DNA of 24,931 nucleotides. It comes from a virus. The notes under the pieces were generated by a model. It was not told the origin of the DNA, made no database searches, and saw only the letters and a list, made by a program, of their open reading frames with translations. This document shows positions 1-6,761 of the stretch, in pieces. How positions within the stretch are numbered: position 1 is the stretch's first letter; each line of letters starts with the position of its first letter. The DNA is taken from the IMG/VR virus record IMGVR_UViG_3300008264_000022, positions 1 through 24,931 of that record. One strand, written 5' to 3'. A program made the translations under genes and the position numbers.

Positions 1-138
1 GCTGCCAGCCGGGAAATCCGCGAGGTTATCGAAGCCCGGCAGGAACGGCTTGACCAAGCTGCCGCTTATGCCCGTGAGCAGCTTAATGCAAAGCGCCGCG
101 AACAGTATGCCGAGCGCAATGTCGTGAACATGCGCTGA
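1..138 (+). CDS. C-terminal fragment of a plus-strand gene, function unknown
   Basis: An open frame enters from the left edge in frame 1 and ends at a TGA at 136-138, giving 45 residues of a protein whose start lies outside the window. The fragment is rich in Glu, Arg, Gln and Ala with a spacing typical of a charged alpha helix or coiled coil (it contains REIREVIEARQERLDQ). It is the only convincing plus-strand coding sequence and it converges on the end of the minus-strand late operon. No function can be assigned from this much sequence. The alternative is that it is a chance open frame, but its charged helical composition argues for real coding. Confidence 0.55.
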   Translation, partial: AASREIREVIEARQERLDQAAAYAREQLNAKRREQYAERNVVNMR

Positions 139-143
139 AACGC

Positions 144-188
144 AAAAAGCCCCGCCCACGCGACCAGAAGGTCAATGCGGGCGGGGCT
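144..188 (-). terminator. Rho-independent terminator of the late operon
   Basis: A perfect 10-bp inverted repeat (148-157 and 179-188, AGCCCCGCCC against GGGCGGGGCT) encloses a 21-base loop, which itself can form a 4-bp GACC/GGTC stem with an AGAA loop (162-173). Read on the minus strand, the hairpin is followed at once by TTTTTGCGTTT, the expected U-rich tail. Read on the plus strand, the bases after the stem are not T-rich, so it should mainly stop transcription coming from the late operon. It lies between the last minus-strand gene and the convergent plus-strand gene. The other intergenic bases (189-263) show nothing recognisable. Confidence 0.85.
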
Positions 189-263
189 CCGCTTTCCGGT
201 GGGGCTGGGGTGCTTCCGGTCAGCGTTCAGATTGTGCGGGGGGAATGTGGCGAGCGTGGGGCG

Positions 264-653
264 TCAGCCGAGCGGGTTGTAAGCCTTCGCGCAAGCGTTC
301 ATCACCGCACTGTTTAACACCGGCACGTCACTGTCCGGCGTCGGCATGGTCCACATCATCGAGTTTTCGGCTGAGCAGGTGATCTCGCCAACTTCGGCCA
401 GCGCCAGCGTGCGGTGAACATAGAACCCCGCCGCAAGCACCGTCAGCAGCAGCGCAGCGAAGGCCACGTATTGCAGCCAGATTACGCCGTGGAAGCCTGC
501 CGCCGAGACATAGTGCGCCTTGACCTTCCCGGCGTTGATGGGCGCCAGGGCCTCGTCTGAGGCTTTTACGAGCGCAGGCTTGCGAACGGGAAAGACCGGC
601 TTGTGTGGCGGCTTGGGTGCGTAGCGCGAGGAGCGGGTTATTTTTGTGGGCAT
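264..653 (-). CDS. Single-pass membrane protein at the end of the lysis block
   Basis: This 129-residue protein is not recognised as a named family. The N-terminal 50 residues are basic and proline-rich. One hydrophobic helix spans about residues 56-80, followed by a roughly 45-residue tail with two cysteines (C93 and C121). By the positive-inside rule the basic N-terminus is cytoplasmic and the cysteine-bearing tail periplasmic, where a disulfide could form. The ATG overlaps the end of the Rz1 gene by 16 bases and has no clear ribosome binding site, suggesting coupled translation. It is the last gene before the terminator. Its position after the spanins makes a lysis-related role (for example regulation of holin timing) conceivable, but nothing in the sequence proves it. 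Confidence 0.7.
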   Translation of the reverse strand: MPTKITRSSRYAPKPPHKPVFPVRKPALVKASDEALAPINAGKVKAHYVSAAGFHGVIWLQYVAFAALLLTVLAAGFYVHRTLALAEVGEITCSAENSMMWTMPTPDSDVPVLNSAVMNACAKAYNPLG

Positions 654-892
654 AGGGCACCGAAATACAGGTTGACCCGCTCGATCTGGCGAACGGTTTC
701 CTCGCTGTCGTAAATGTTCAGCGGGTCTTCAATCGTGCAACTATCGGCCACGCAATAGGAATACGTGATCGGCTTCCAGTCACGGCAGGCGGCTTCTGTT
801 GTTTGGATCACGGGCGCGGAGCTGGCGCAGCTGCTCAGCGTTAAGATCGTCAGTGCTGCGAGCAGCTTCGCGGGCGTCTTCAACACGTTCAT
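638..892 (-). CDS. Rz1: Outer-membrane lipoprotein spanin subunit (o-spanin, Rz1-like)
   Basis: The protein has 84 residues. It begins with a lipoprotein signal peptide: basic start, hydrophobic stretch at residues 8-19, then the lipobox LSSC with the lipidated cysteine at residue 22. The mature part is short (about 63 residues), with cysteines at 36, 47, 52 and 81 and the motif CRDWKPI, similar to small Rz1-like proteins of many prophages. In the family, the o-spanin sits in the outer membrane and binds the inner-membrane spanin to fuse the membranes in the last step of lysis. The open frame extends upstream to 976, but the start chosen (ATG at 890-892) has GAGGA eight bases before it and gives the correct signal peptide. 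The first 113 bases overlap the Rz gene in another frame, the classic Rz/Rz1 arrangement. Confidence 0.88.
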   Translation of the reverse strand: MNVLKTPAKLLAALTILTLSSCASSAPVIQTTEAACRDWKPITYSYCVADSCTIEDPLNIYDSEETVRQIERVNLYFGALCPQK

Positions 893-1097
893 TGGTGTGG
901 TCCTCGATCTGTTGGGTAATCTCTTCACGCACCTCGATGCGCGCTTGACGCTTGAACTTCCGGTCCCGCATGGCAAGCCAGATGCGATGAATGAAAGCGC
1001 CGGTCAGTATGATGGCAATCCAGCGTGTAACCGGGTTTGCCCAGATAGCTTTGCCAGCGCGTTCTGCGAAGTCGAAGATGGCGAACATGAACGGCAT
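780..1097 (-). CDS. Rz: Inner-membrane spanin subunit (i-spanin, Rz-like)
   Basis: This 105-residue protein has one N-terminal membrane helix (about residues 24-42) followed by a strongly charged helical segment (about 45-95) rich in Glu, Arg and Gln, the layout of Rz-type i-spanins. It would be anchored in the inner membrane with the coiled coil in the periplasm, reaching to the Rz1-like lipoprotein encoded within its 3-prime end. Assignment rests on topology, position directly after the lysozyme and the overlapping lipoprotein gene. Its ATG shares one base with the lysozyme stop codon (TGATG) and AGGGG lies eight bases upstream. An in-frame ATG three codons further (1086-1088) is a possible alternative start. 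Confidence 0.85.
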   Translation of the reverse strand: MPFMFAIFDFAERAGKAIWANPVTRWIAIILTGAFIHRIWLAMRDRKFKRQARIEVREEITQQIEDHTNERVEDAREAARSTDDLNAEQLRQLRARDPNNRSRLP

Positions 1098-2134
1098 CAG
1101 TACATCCCCTGCGATGCCGATTCCTCGCCCCGCTTGCGTCTCCAGTCGCCGTATTGTTTGGCCACGAACGCAATCACAATGCCCGTGACGAACACCAGCA
1201 GCGGAATGGTCAGGTCCAGCAAAGCGGTCCCCAGCACCGCATCAGACTGGACAACGTTGGCCACACCCGCCGCTGCGGTGCCGAACGTGCCAAGGCCGGT
1301 CAGGCGCAGGAACAGGCGGGCGAGGTTCTGCCAGAAATACCCGATGGCGCGTTCGCTTTCTTCCAGCGGCTTGAGGCCAGCGTTCGGGTCGATCTTGTAA
1401 GGCACTTCTTCCGGTTTGACCGTCTTGGGGCTGATGGGTTTTGTTCCGATCTGCGGCTCGGGTTTGACTTCCGGCAGCGGCTCGACCTTGACCGGGACAA
1501 CCGGCTTTGCGGGCTTTGGCGGATCGGGGAGGCTGGCGATGGGTTTGGCTTGTTCGGCCAGTTCAAGGATATAGTCCGGGGGCGTCATGTCCACGATGTT
1601 GCCGTTCTCGCGTTTCAGGACGGCGCTTAGGGCGAAGTGCCACGGCCAGCCAAAGAACATGCACAGCTCTGCCAGACGGCGCCGGTAGAGGCCCTGCTCG
1701 AAGATCGTGCCGGGGTTTTTGTATTGTATCCACTTTGCAATGACTGCATCGAGGTCACGGGCGCGAAGGTTCACCAGCGCGGGGAGCGAATACTCGCCGC
1801 GTTCCAGCTTGCCCTGATTGATGTTGAACACCCAGGATGACAGGGCATCGAACTCGGCCTGTGACTGCGCGTTGAAGTGCTTGCGGGTCAGCGGATCGGA
1901 GACGCTGCGGACGAACCATTCCAGAGCGGTGTCAGCTTCCTGCTGCGTGATGACAAGGCCATCGGTGACAGGGCGACCGTCAGGCATTGCGCCTGTGATG
2001 CCCCAGCCGATTGTCCACGGGTCGCCCGGCTTCTTGTAGGCCTTCAGGCGCCCGTCAGGCAGGCGCTCGGCACAGCCTTCGAAGCGCTTGATAAGCTCCA
2101 TTCCGGCTGGCGAAGTCTCGTACCACTTGCTCAT
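1097..2134 (-). CDS. GH24-type lysozyme fused to a C-terminal holin-like membrane domain
   Basis: The 345-residue protein has an N-terminal lysozyme domain (about 1-160) with the family signatures LIKRFEG (candidate catalytic E19), AYKKPGDPWTIGWG (T41) and GLYRRRLAEL. GH24 enzymes cut the glycan strands of peptidoglycan. A Pro/Val/Lys-rich linker (about 195-245) leads to a weakly hydrophobic Gly/Ala segment (278-295), a strong membrane helix (305-325) and a basic tail. No signal peptide is present. Phage GH24 endolysins are usually about 150-180 residues, so the length is unusual. The residue aligned with the usual catalytic Asp/Cys is lysine (K35); D38 lies nearby. The ATG overlaps the upstream TGA by one base; a GTG immediately before it (2135-2137) sits six bases from AAGGA and may be used instead. 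Spanin genes follow directly. Confidence 0.88.
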   Translation of the reverse strand: MSKWYETSPAGMELIKRFEGCAERLPDGRLKAYKKPGDPWTIGWGITGAMPDGRPVTDGLVITQQEADTALEWFVRSVSDPLTRKHFNAQSQAEFDALSSWVFNINQGKLERGEYSLPALVNLRARDLDAVIAKWIQYKNPGTIFEQGLYRRRLAELCMFFGWPWHFALSAVLKRENGNIVDMTPPDYILELAEQAKPIASLPDPPKPAKPVVPVKVEPLPEVKPEPQIGTKPISPKTVKPEEVPYKIDPNAGLKPLEESERAIGYFWQNLARLFLRLTGLGTFGTAAAGVANVVQSDAVLGTALLDLTIPLLVFVTGIVIAFVAKQYGDWRRKRGEESASQGMY

Positions 2135-3495
2135 CACGCAGCTTCCTTGTCGTCTGGTTTGTCGTTTGCAGGCGGCTCGTAGGGCGCCACAGGATACTCA
2201 AGTGGTTCGGGCGGAATGTCCAGTTCATCCGTAGCCGGAGTTTCTGGTTCTGGCTCCGGTTCCGGCTCTGGCGCAGGTTCTGCCGCCTCGCCTGTGAAGA
2301 ACAGCGCTGCGTGTTCCTCGGGGGTCATGTGCGGGCCATATGTCATCCGCATCTGCGCCAAGGTCAGCCCCGAGCCGTTTGCAATCGTGACAGTCGGAAC
2401 CCCTTGGTTATGGGCCACCATCCATCCTGCGATCTTGTCTCGGTAGTATTCGTCACCGGCTTCGATCTTGTTGCCCTGCCGTCTCGTGCGGGCGCCCTTC
2501 TTTGCGCCGGTCTGGATGTTGCGATGCACTTCCATCGCCCGTTCGTACTCGGCCCATTCTTCCTCGGTCATCTCCATGCGGACATGGCCGGGAGGAACGT
2601 CAGGCGAGATGCTTTCAGTGATGTCAGATTTTTTCTTTGCCGTGATCGTTGTCACCAGCGCCCAGAGGCCAAACGTCCGAGCCAGCTCGAACACCCACAG
2701 CATGACTTCCACCCAGATGGTTGCCTCGCGGGCCTTGCGCGCCCGGTCTGCCAGATCGGCTTGCAGGACGGCGGGGTTAGTCGCCGCAGCCGCTACACCT
2801 GCCGCCGCTGTAACAGCGCCTGCCGCGAGGGCTTCTTCCCGCAGGCCAAGGTTAGTTAGCTCACGGGAGATTTCTTCGCCCCGTGAGCGCATGGCAGCTT
2901 CGGTCAGTTCGGCCCTGATCCCGTCCACCCGCCCGAAATACTTGCCCTGCGCGATCAAGAGCGATTGCGCTTCCTTGACCTTCTCAGGGCTTTGCGAGGA
3001 CATAAGCTGCTGTTCGGCTTTCAGCGCGGCAATGTCTGTTCGCACCCGCGCAAGCTCTTCCGGCGTGGCGTCGATGGCCTTGCTACGCGCCTCTGCGATC
3101 AGTCCCGCCTCAGTCCCGGCGATGCCTGCTTTGGCTTCCAGCAAGGCAGCGCTTTCGGCAAACTCGGGGTAGATCAGATGAACCGCGCGCTTGCCGTTCT
3201 GGATACACGCCCACGCTACGCCGATCATGATGATTGCACCTGCCGCACGCCGCCACCAGTTCGGGGCGAGCATGACGCGCACCAGAATCACCGCGCCAAG
3301 CAGTTCTGCCCCGCACACGATAATCGCCAGCGCAACACGGATGATCAATTGCCCGACAGACGAGCCTTGCGAACCCGCAAGCACGCCCATGACGTTCATC
3401 GTGGCAAGGCCAACGGTGATAATGCATACGGCAATAAAGGCCGCTGCCTGAGTAGCGGTTTCCTCGCTCTCAGCCTTTAAGAATGGTAATGACAT
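2134..3495 (-). CDS. Four-helix membrane protein with long coiled coil, unknown function
   Basis: The protein has 453 residues and is not a family I recognise. Membrane helices are visible at about 18-38, 50-74, 84-99 and 261-284. Between helices three and four lies a charged, helical region (about 113-260) that looks like a coiled coil. Basic residues flank the helix 2-3 loop (RVMLAPNWWRR) and follow helix four (TAKKKSD). By the positive-inside rule this places the coiled coil in the periplasm and the C-terminal 165 residues in the cytoplasm. The tail includes a segment with a helix-turn-helix look (about 350-390) and an acidic Glu-Pro repeat. AGGGG lies five bases before the ATG. It sits immediately before the lysozyme, so a role in lysis or the host envelope is plausible but unproven. 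Confidence 0.75.
   Translation of the reverse strand: MSLPFLKAESEETATQAAAFIAVCIITVGLATMNVMGVLAGSQGSSVGQLIIRVALAIIVCGAELLGAVILVRVMLAPNWWRRAAGAIIMIGVAWACIQNGKRAVHLIYPEFAESAALLEAKAGIAGTEAGLIAEARSKAIDATPEELARVRTDIAALKAEQQLMSSQSPEKVKEAQSLLIAQGKYFGRVDGIRAELTEAAMRSRGEEISRELTNLGLREEALAAGAVTAAAGVAAAATNPAVLQADLADRARKAREATIWVEVMLWVFELARTFGLWALVTTITAKKKSDITESISPDVPPGHVRMEMTEEEWAEYERAMEVHRNIQTGAKKGARTRRQGNKIEAGDEYYRDKIAGWMVAHNQGVPTVTIANGSGLTLAQMRMTYGPHMTPEEHAALFFTGEAAEPAPEPEPEPEPETPATDELDIPPEPLEYPVAPYEPPANDKPDDKEAA
2240..2285 (-). repeat. Glu-Pro dipeptide repeat in the membrane protein tail
   Basis: Short imperfect tandem repeats of GGTTCTGGCTCC-like DNA encode alternating Glu and Pro (APEPEPEPEPETP, about residues 408-420). 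Such runs form stiff, extended acidic linkers. They separate the helix-turn-helix-like segment from the proline-rich C-terminus of the membrane protein. The repeat could vary in copy number by replication slippage. Confidence 0.75.
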
Positions 3496-3503
3496 GTCAG
3501 CCC

Positions 3504-3857
3504 CTAGAACAGGAAAGAGATCGCGTGCCCGGCCAGTTCAGGCCGTAGGACAATCACGAGAATGACTATGGCGGCGACCCATCCCCAGTTGCGCCCGATG
3601 AAGGCTTTCAGTGGGTTTGCAGTCGTCACGCCAAGCCTTTCTTTCAGCTTGCGTTCTGCTTCTTCTTTCTCGGCCTCGTAAGCCTTCATCGCCCGCGTCA
3701 TCACGTCAGGCAAACGGCTTTCAAGAAGGGTCCAGCCCTTGTCCATGTCGCTCAGCCACATAGACTGAAGGCCAATCTTCAAGTCCGTTGTGGACACCAT
3801 GACGGGTTTTTCCTCGCCATCTATCCGCATGAAGACGCGGTGATAATCATCTGCCAT
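3504..3857 (-). CDS. C-terminally anchored small membrane protein
   Basis: With the chosen start this is a 117-residue protein. A soluble N-terminal part contains a charged helical stretch (VMTRAMKAYEAEKEEAERKL). A single strongly hydrophobic helix close to the C-terminus (about residues 92-108, WGWVAAIVILVIVL) anchors it with the N-terminus in the cytoplasm. The frame is open to 3908, but that start would overlap the preceding gene by 34 bases. The ATG at 3855-3857 has a G-rich GGGG/TGGGA stretch just upstream and a natural-looking start (MADDYHRVF). No family is recognised. Its place between virion and lysis genes, next to another membrane protein, suggests the two may act together at the inner membrane. 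Confidence 0.65.
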   Translation of the reverse strand: MADDYHRVFMRIDGEEKPVMVSTTDLKIGLQSMWLSDMDKGWTLLESRLPDVMTRAMKAYEAEKEEAERKLKERLGVTTANPLKAFIGRNWGWVAAIVILVIVLRPELAGHAISFLF

Positions 3858-3874
3858 TCCCAGCCCCAGTTCGG

Positions 3875-4444
3875 TTAGATCACTTCCGCGAGACGCCCGC
3901 GATTCCACCGTATCCCGCTCTCCAGCCGGTCCTTGCGCCGGTACAGTTCGGGAGCGGCCCGCCCGCCCGCATCTTCTGCCAAGCCAATCAGGCCCAGCAC
4001 TTCACGCAGGCGGACAAGCAGCTTTTCGTTTGACTCCGGCGCGGTGTCGGCTGGGTCGAACAGGTCAGCAAGTTCAGCAGGCGGATTGTCTTGCAGGAAC
4101 TCCGGTATCTCCACAGGCTCCGGTGCCTTCGCCAGCGCTTCGGCAAGCTGGGCCTTGAGCCCTGCAATGATCGCGTCATAGTCCGTTGCCGGAGGGGTTG
4201 GCTTTGCTGCCAGAGGCGCGGTGAGGGGCTGGGGCGGGACAGCTTCTGGAATTGGAAGTTTTCTGGGCTGTCGGGTTTCTGCGCGGACCTTCTTTCCAAG
4301 TTCAATGGCAAGCGAAAGGCCGTCTTCACGCCCCCCGGCATGGCTTCCAATCCACACCTCCCAAAACTTGCCGTTGAACTCGGCGCCTGTGTCATATCCT
4401 TCCCGCTTGAACGGGCGAAGGATGGCGTCAATTTGCTCTTGCAT
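3875..4444 (-). CDS. Hypothetical protein with proline-rich centre
   Basis: This 189-residue protein is not recognised. It has a small folded-looking N-terminal part (about 1-55, with WEVWIGSHAGG), a Pro/Ala-rich linker (about 60-90), an acidic middle (about 105-140) and a basic helical C-terminus (RRKDRLESGIRWNRGRL). No signal peptide or membrane helix is visible. The start is well supported: GGAGG lies six bases before the ATG. It overlaps the upstream zinc-ribbon-like gene by 17 bases, so the two are probably translated together. Function cannot be assigned; a minor structural or host-takeover role is equally possible. Confidence 0.7.
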   Translation of the reverse strand: MQEQIDAILRPFKREGYDTGAEFNGKFWEVWIGSHAGGREDGLSLAIELGKKVRAETRQPRKLPIPEAVPPQPLTAPLAAKPTPPATDYDAIIAGLKAQLAEALAKAPEPVEIPEFLQDNPPAELADLFDPADTAPESNEKLLVRLREVLGLIGLAEDAGGRAAPELYRRKDRLESGIRWNRGRLAEVI

Positions 4445-4640
4445 GGGATACCTCCACAGGACATTCGGGGCAGATATGGATGATGGGATGCGCCTTGCGC
4501 CGGACGGCCCACGCCTTGCGCTTCAGTTCGTGCCACGCATCGGCAAAATCATTGGCGTACAGCGTCTCTTTCCGTCCGCACACGTCGCACTTGGCTTCAA
4601 ACTCTCCGGCGCGCTTGGTGAGCATCACGCTACCGAACAC
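4428..4640 (-). CDS. Small zinc-ribbon-like protein
   Basis: The 70-residue protein carries two CxxC pairs, C18/C21 (CDVC) and C57/C60 (CPEC), separated by a basic helical region, consistent with one zinc-binding ribbon. The protein is small and strongly basic in its centre (ELKRKAWAVRRKAH), which suggests nucleic-acid or protein binding. The first possible start is GTG at 4638-4640; an ATG five codons in (4623-4625) is an alternative. A five-codon mini-frame (4625-4642, MCSVA) ends in a TGA overlapping that ATG. Neither start has a strong ribosome binding site. It follows the tailspike gene after a 42-base gap, in which nothing else is seen. Confidence 0.65.
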   Translation of the reverse strand: MFGSVMLTKRAGEFEAKCDVCGRKETLYANDFADAWHELKRKAWAVRRKAHPIIHICPECPVEVSHARAN

Positions 4641-4682
4641 ATTTTGACAAGGGAGCCCTCAAGCGTGAGCGTATCTGCTGTT

Positions 4683-6692
4683 TCATTTCGCCGCCCATCC
4701 CGTGTTTCCAGTGCCGGTTTCTTTCACGTAAAGCGTCGTTCCAGCGCCCCCGCTCGTGTCAGTGTATAGGGAGCCAACCGGCGCGGTGACCGCACCCTCT
4801 GGCGTTCCAGCCCCAGATGTCCAAATTACAGCACCCCCGCCGGGTCTAAATTCTGTCGAATGCGTGCGCCGATACCGGAAACTAGAAGACCCAAAATCAT
4901 ACGTGTTGTCAGTTTGTGGCCGCGCGACCGATGAAAAAAATCTCAGTACGTCTGTCGCGTTTACACGCAGCAACCAGAAGTCATTCGCGCCTGATGTCGC
5001 CTTTGCATACGAAAACTGCCCCTGACGAGATGTTCCGTTAATGTTTACAACTATGCCAGCCTCATCCCCGTTAGCGCCGGGAATACCGAAAGCGTGGAAT
5101 GCGAGCTGTTCACTATCATAACGCCAGAAATGACTGCTGCTGTGTGTCGCAGTAGAAGTGCCAACTACATCCCGAAAGAAGCCGGAAATTGTGCCGACAC
5201 GCTCGCCCGAGGCTTGGCAATGCACCACGTTAGCCGTCGCGCCTCGAAGCGTTGTTACATCTCCGTAGACAATTCGGCTCAAGATTGAGTTGGTCGGCCC
5301 CGGATGCAAAACGTCAACAAAGTTGCCTTCGCTCGTGCCGTCAAAGCGAGCAAGAACCGTGGCGCTGTCATGCGCTGCGACAGATGTGTAATTCTGATCG
5401 GAATCTGTGTGGCGAACCGTTTGGGTCACACCCGCGCCAAGAGAAACTGCTCCGATAGTTATATTTTGAGTGGCCCCGTTTTCATAGCGGATTGCGTTTT
5501 TGGTTACTTCACGGCCAGGGCTGTCGGTCTCACTGGACACCAAACCTACGAGAACGTTTCCGAAACCTTCGCCAACCAAATATCCGCCGTCACATGATGC
5601 AGCTATAACCCCAACCGCAACGTTCATGTCACAGCCGTCTACGCCAACCGTCTCCTGGCCATAGGCAAGGCACCAATTGCTGTCATGACCGATAAGTCCG
5701 ATCATCACATTGAACCGGCTATCATCCTTCAGTTCGTGCGCGTAGCCAACCGCATGGCGCGAATAAAGGTTGGATGCGAAAGAAAAGTCCACCTCCGAGA
5801 AAATCCAACCATACGACCTGTCGCAGGTTGGATCACTTACAAAGTTGCTATTCATCAACCGGACGCGCTCTGGCTTTGCTCCAGAGGTCGGCTTGACCAC
5901 AAGCACGCCGCTCCCGCCGCCCGTAATTAGGTCGGAGCCAAAATCAAGGACGCGCAAGTGCTCAAATGTCGAATCACTTGCTACGCTTGATATGCCGTGG
6001 CCGGACCATCCATTGACGCTGCGCTTCAAATCAAGCGTTAGGCCACTTACGTGAACGTTTTGTGCGGTTGGAGCGTTAAGGAAATTGCCAGCCGCTTGCC
6101 GCACAAGTGACGTGACGTTAGAACCAGCCCCGAAAATGAATCCGCCATCTGGTATTCCGACCTGTCCAATTAAATATTCACCAACTGGCACATACCCCAC
6201 GCCGGTTGCAGCAGCGGCTTGAAACAAAAGCCAATCCGCAGTGTCTATGGTTACGCCATCTCCCGTTGCCCCAAAATCCCGAGCATTATTAACCTCAAAC
6301 AAATCGCCCGAAAACACATTTTCCGCCGTATCCCCTCCGGTGCCCCGGATCAGCTTGCGGTTCTCAAGCCCAAGCCCCGCAAGCGCTGTCAGGGTAGCAT
6401 CTACGGGCTGCGAGCCGGTTGCGGAGGGGCTGACGCTCGTGGACTGATACGTGATGCTTTCATCGGCAGACTTGATCTGGATGTCATAGTTGACCGTCGG
6501 AGAAATATACGTCGCAAACCACCCTGCCGCGTCTGCTTGAACCGGGTTAGCTGCCGGAACGGTCAGCGCGCTGTCCGTGTACGTCGTGGCGTTGGTAGAC
6601 GTGCCCTTGATCTTGAAGAACACCTTTGCGCCTGACACAGGTGTGCCAGACGAGTTCTCGACCTGCCAGCCGTATGCGATGCCAACAGCCAT
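4683..6692 (-). CDS. Tailspike with pectate-lyase-type beta-helix
   Basis: This 669-residue protein is probably the receptor-binding tailspike. The N-terminal domain (about 1-95) is likely the virion-binding part. A tail-fiber-type segment follows (about 97-122, PVDATLTALAGLGLEN). The motif NARDFGATGDGVTIDT at about 136-151 marks the start of a pectate_lyase_3-like right-handed beta-helix, which runs to about 450. The C-terminal region ends in YTDTSGGAGTTLYVKE, a tail commonly seen on phage tail proteins. P22 gp9 and similar spikes are trimers that bind and often cleave surface polysaccharide; which sugar is recognised cannot be read here. The central DNA looks clearly more AT-rich than the flanking genes, suggesting module exchange. 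AAGGAGG lies seven bases before the ATG. Confidence 0.88.
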   Translation of the reverse strand: MAVGIAYGWQVENSSGTPVSGAKVFFKIKGTSTNATTYTDSALTVPAANPVQADAAGWFATYISPTVNYDIQIKSADESITYQSTSVSPSATGSQPVDATLTALAGLGLENRKLIRGTGGDTAENVFSGDLFEVNNARDFGATGDGVTIDTADWLLFQAAAATGVGYVPVGEYLIGQVGIPDGGFIFGAGSNVTSLVRQAAGNFLNAPTAQNVHVSGLTLDLKRSVNGWSGHGISSVASDSTFEHLRVLDFGSDLITGGGSGVLVVKPTSGAKPERVRLMNSNFVSDPTCDRSYGWIFSEVDFSFASNLYSRHAVGYAHELKDDSRFNVMIGLIGHDSNWCLAYGQETVGVDGCDMNVAVGVIAASCDGGYLVGEGFGNVLVGLVSSETDSPGREVTKNAIRYENGATQNITIGAVSLGAGVTQTVRHTDSDQNYTSVAAHDSATVLARFDGTSEGNFVDVLHPGPTNSILSRIVYGDVTTLRGATANVVHCQASGERVGTISGFFRDVVGTSTATHSSSHFWRYDSEQLAFHAFGIPGANGDEAGIVVNINGTSRQGQFSYAKATSGANDFWLLRVNATDVLRFFSSVARPQTDNTYDFGSSSFRYRRTHSTEFRPGGGAVIWTSGAGTPEGAVTAPVGSLYTDTSGGAGTTLYVKETGTGNTGWAAK

Positions 6693-6737
6693 GAGGCAGC
6701 CTCCTTGCGTTTCAATTTTTGGGGAAAGTGGGGCGCG

Positions 6738-6761
6738 CTATTGCGCGAGTGCGTTGCGCTT
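6738..6761 (-). repeat. 3-prime copy of the NALAQ-encoding tail (second copy)
   Basis: The last 24 bases of the 64-residue gene match the last 24 bases of the 1628-residue gene (7027-7050) at 19 positions, including the stop codon region. Both encode K-x-N-A-L-A-Q then stop. The match ends sharply upstream, so the two proteins are otherwise unrelated. It may be a short duplication or a selected C-terminal signal. Confidence 0.7.

Noticed and set aside
328-660. Alternative 110-codon minus-strand frame overlapping the last membrane protein gene
   Set aside because: The competing frame gives a clean membrane helix and natural composition, while this one is Arg/Ala/Gly-rich shadow sequence from a GTG start.
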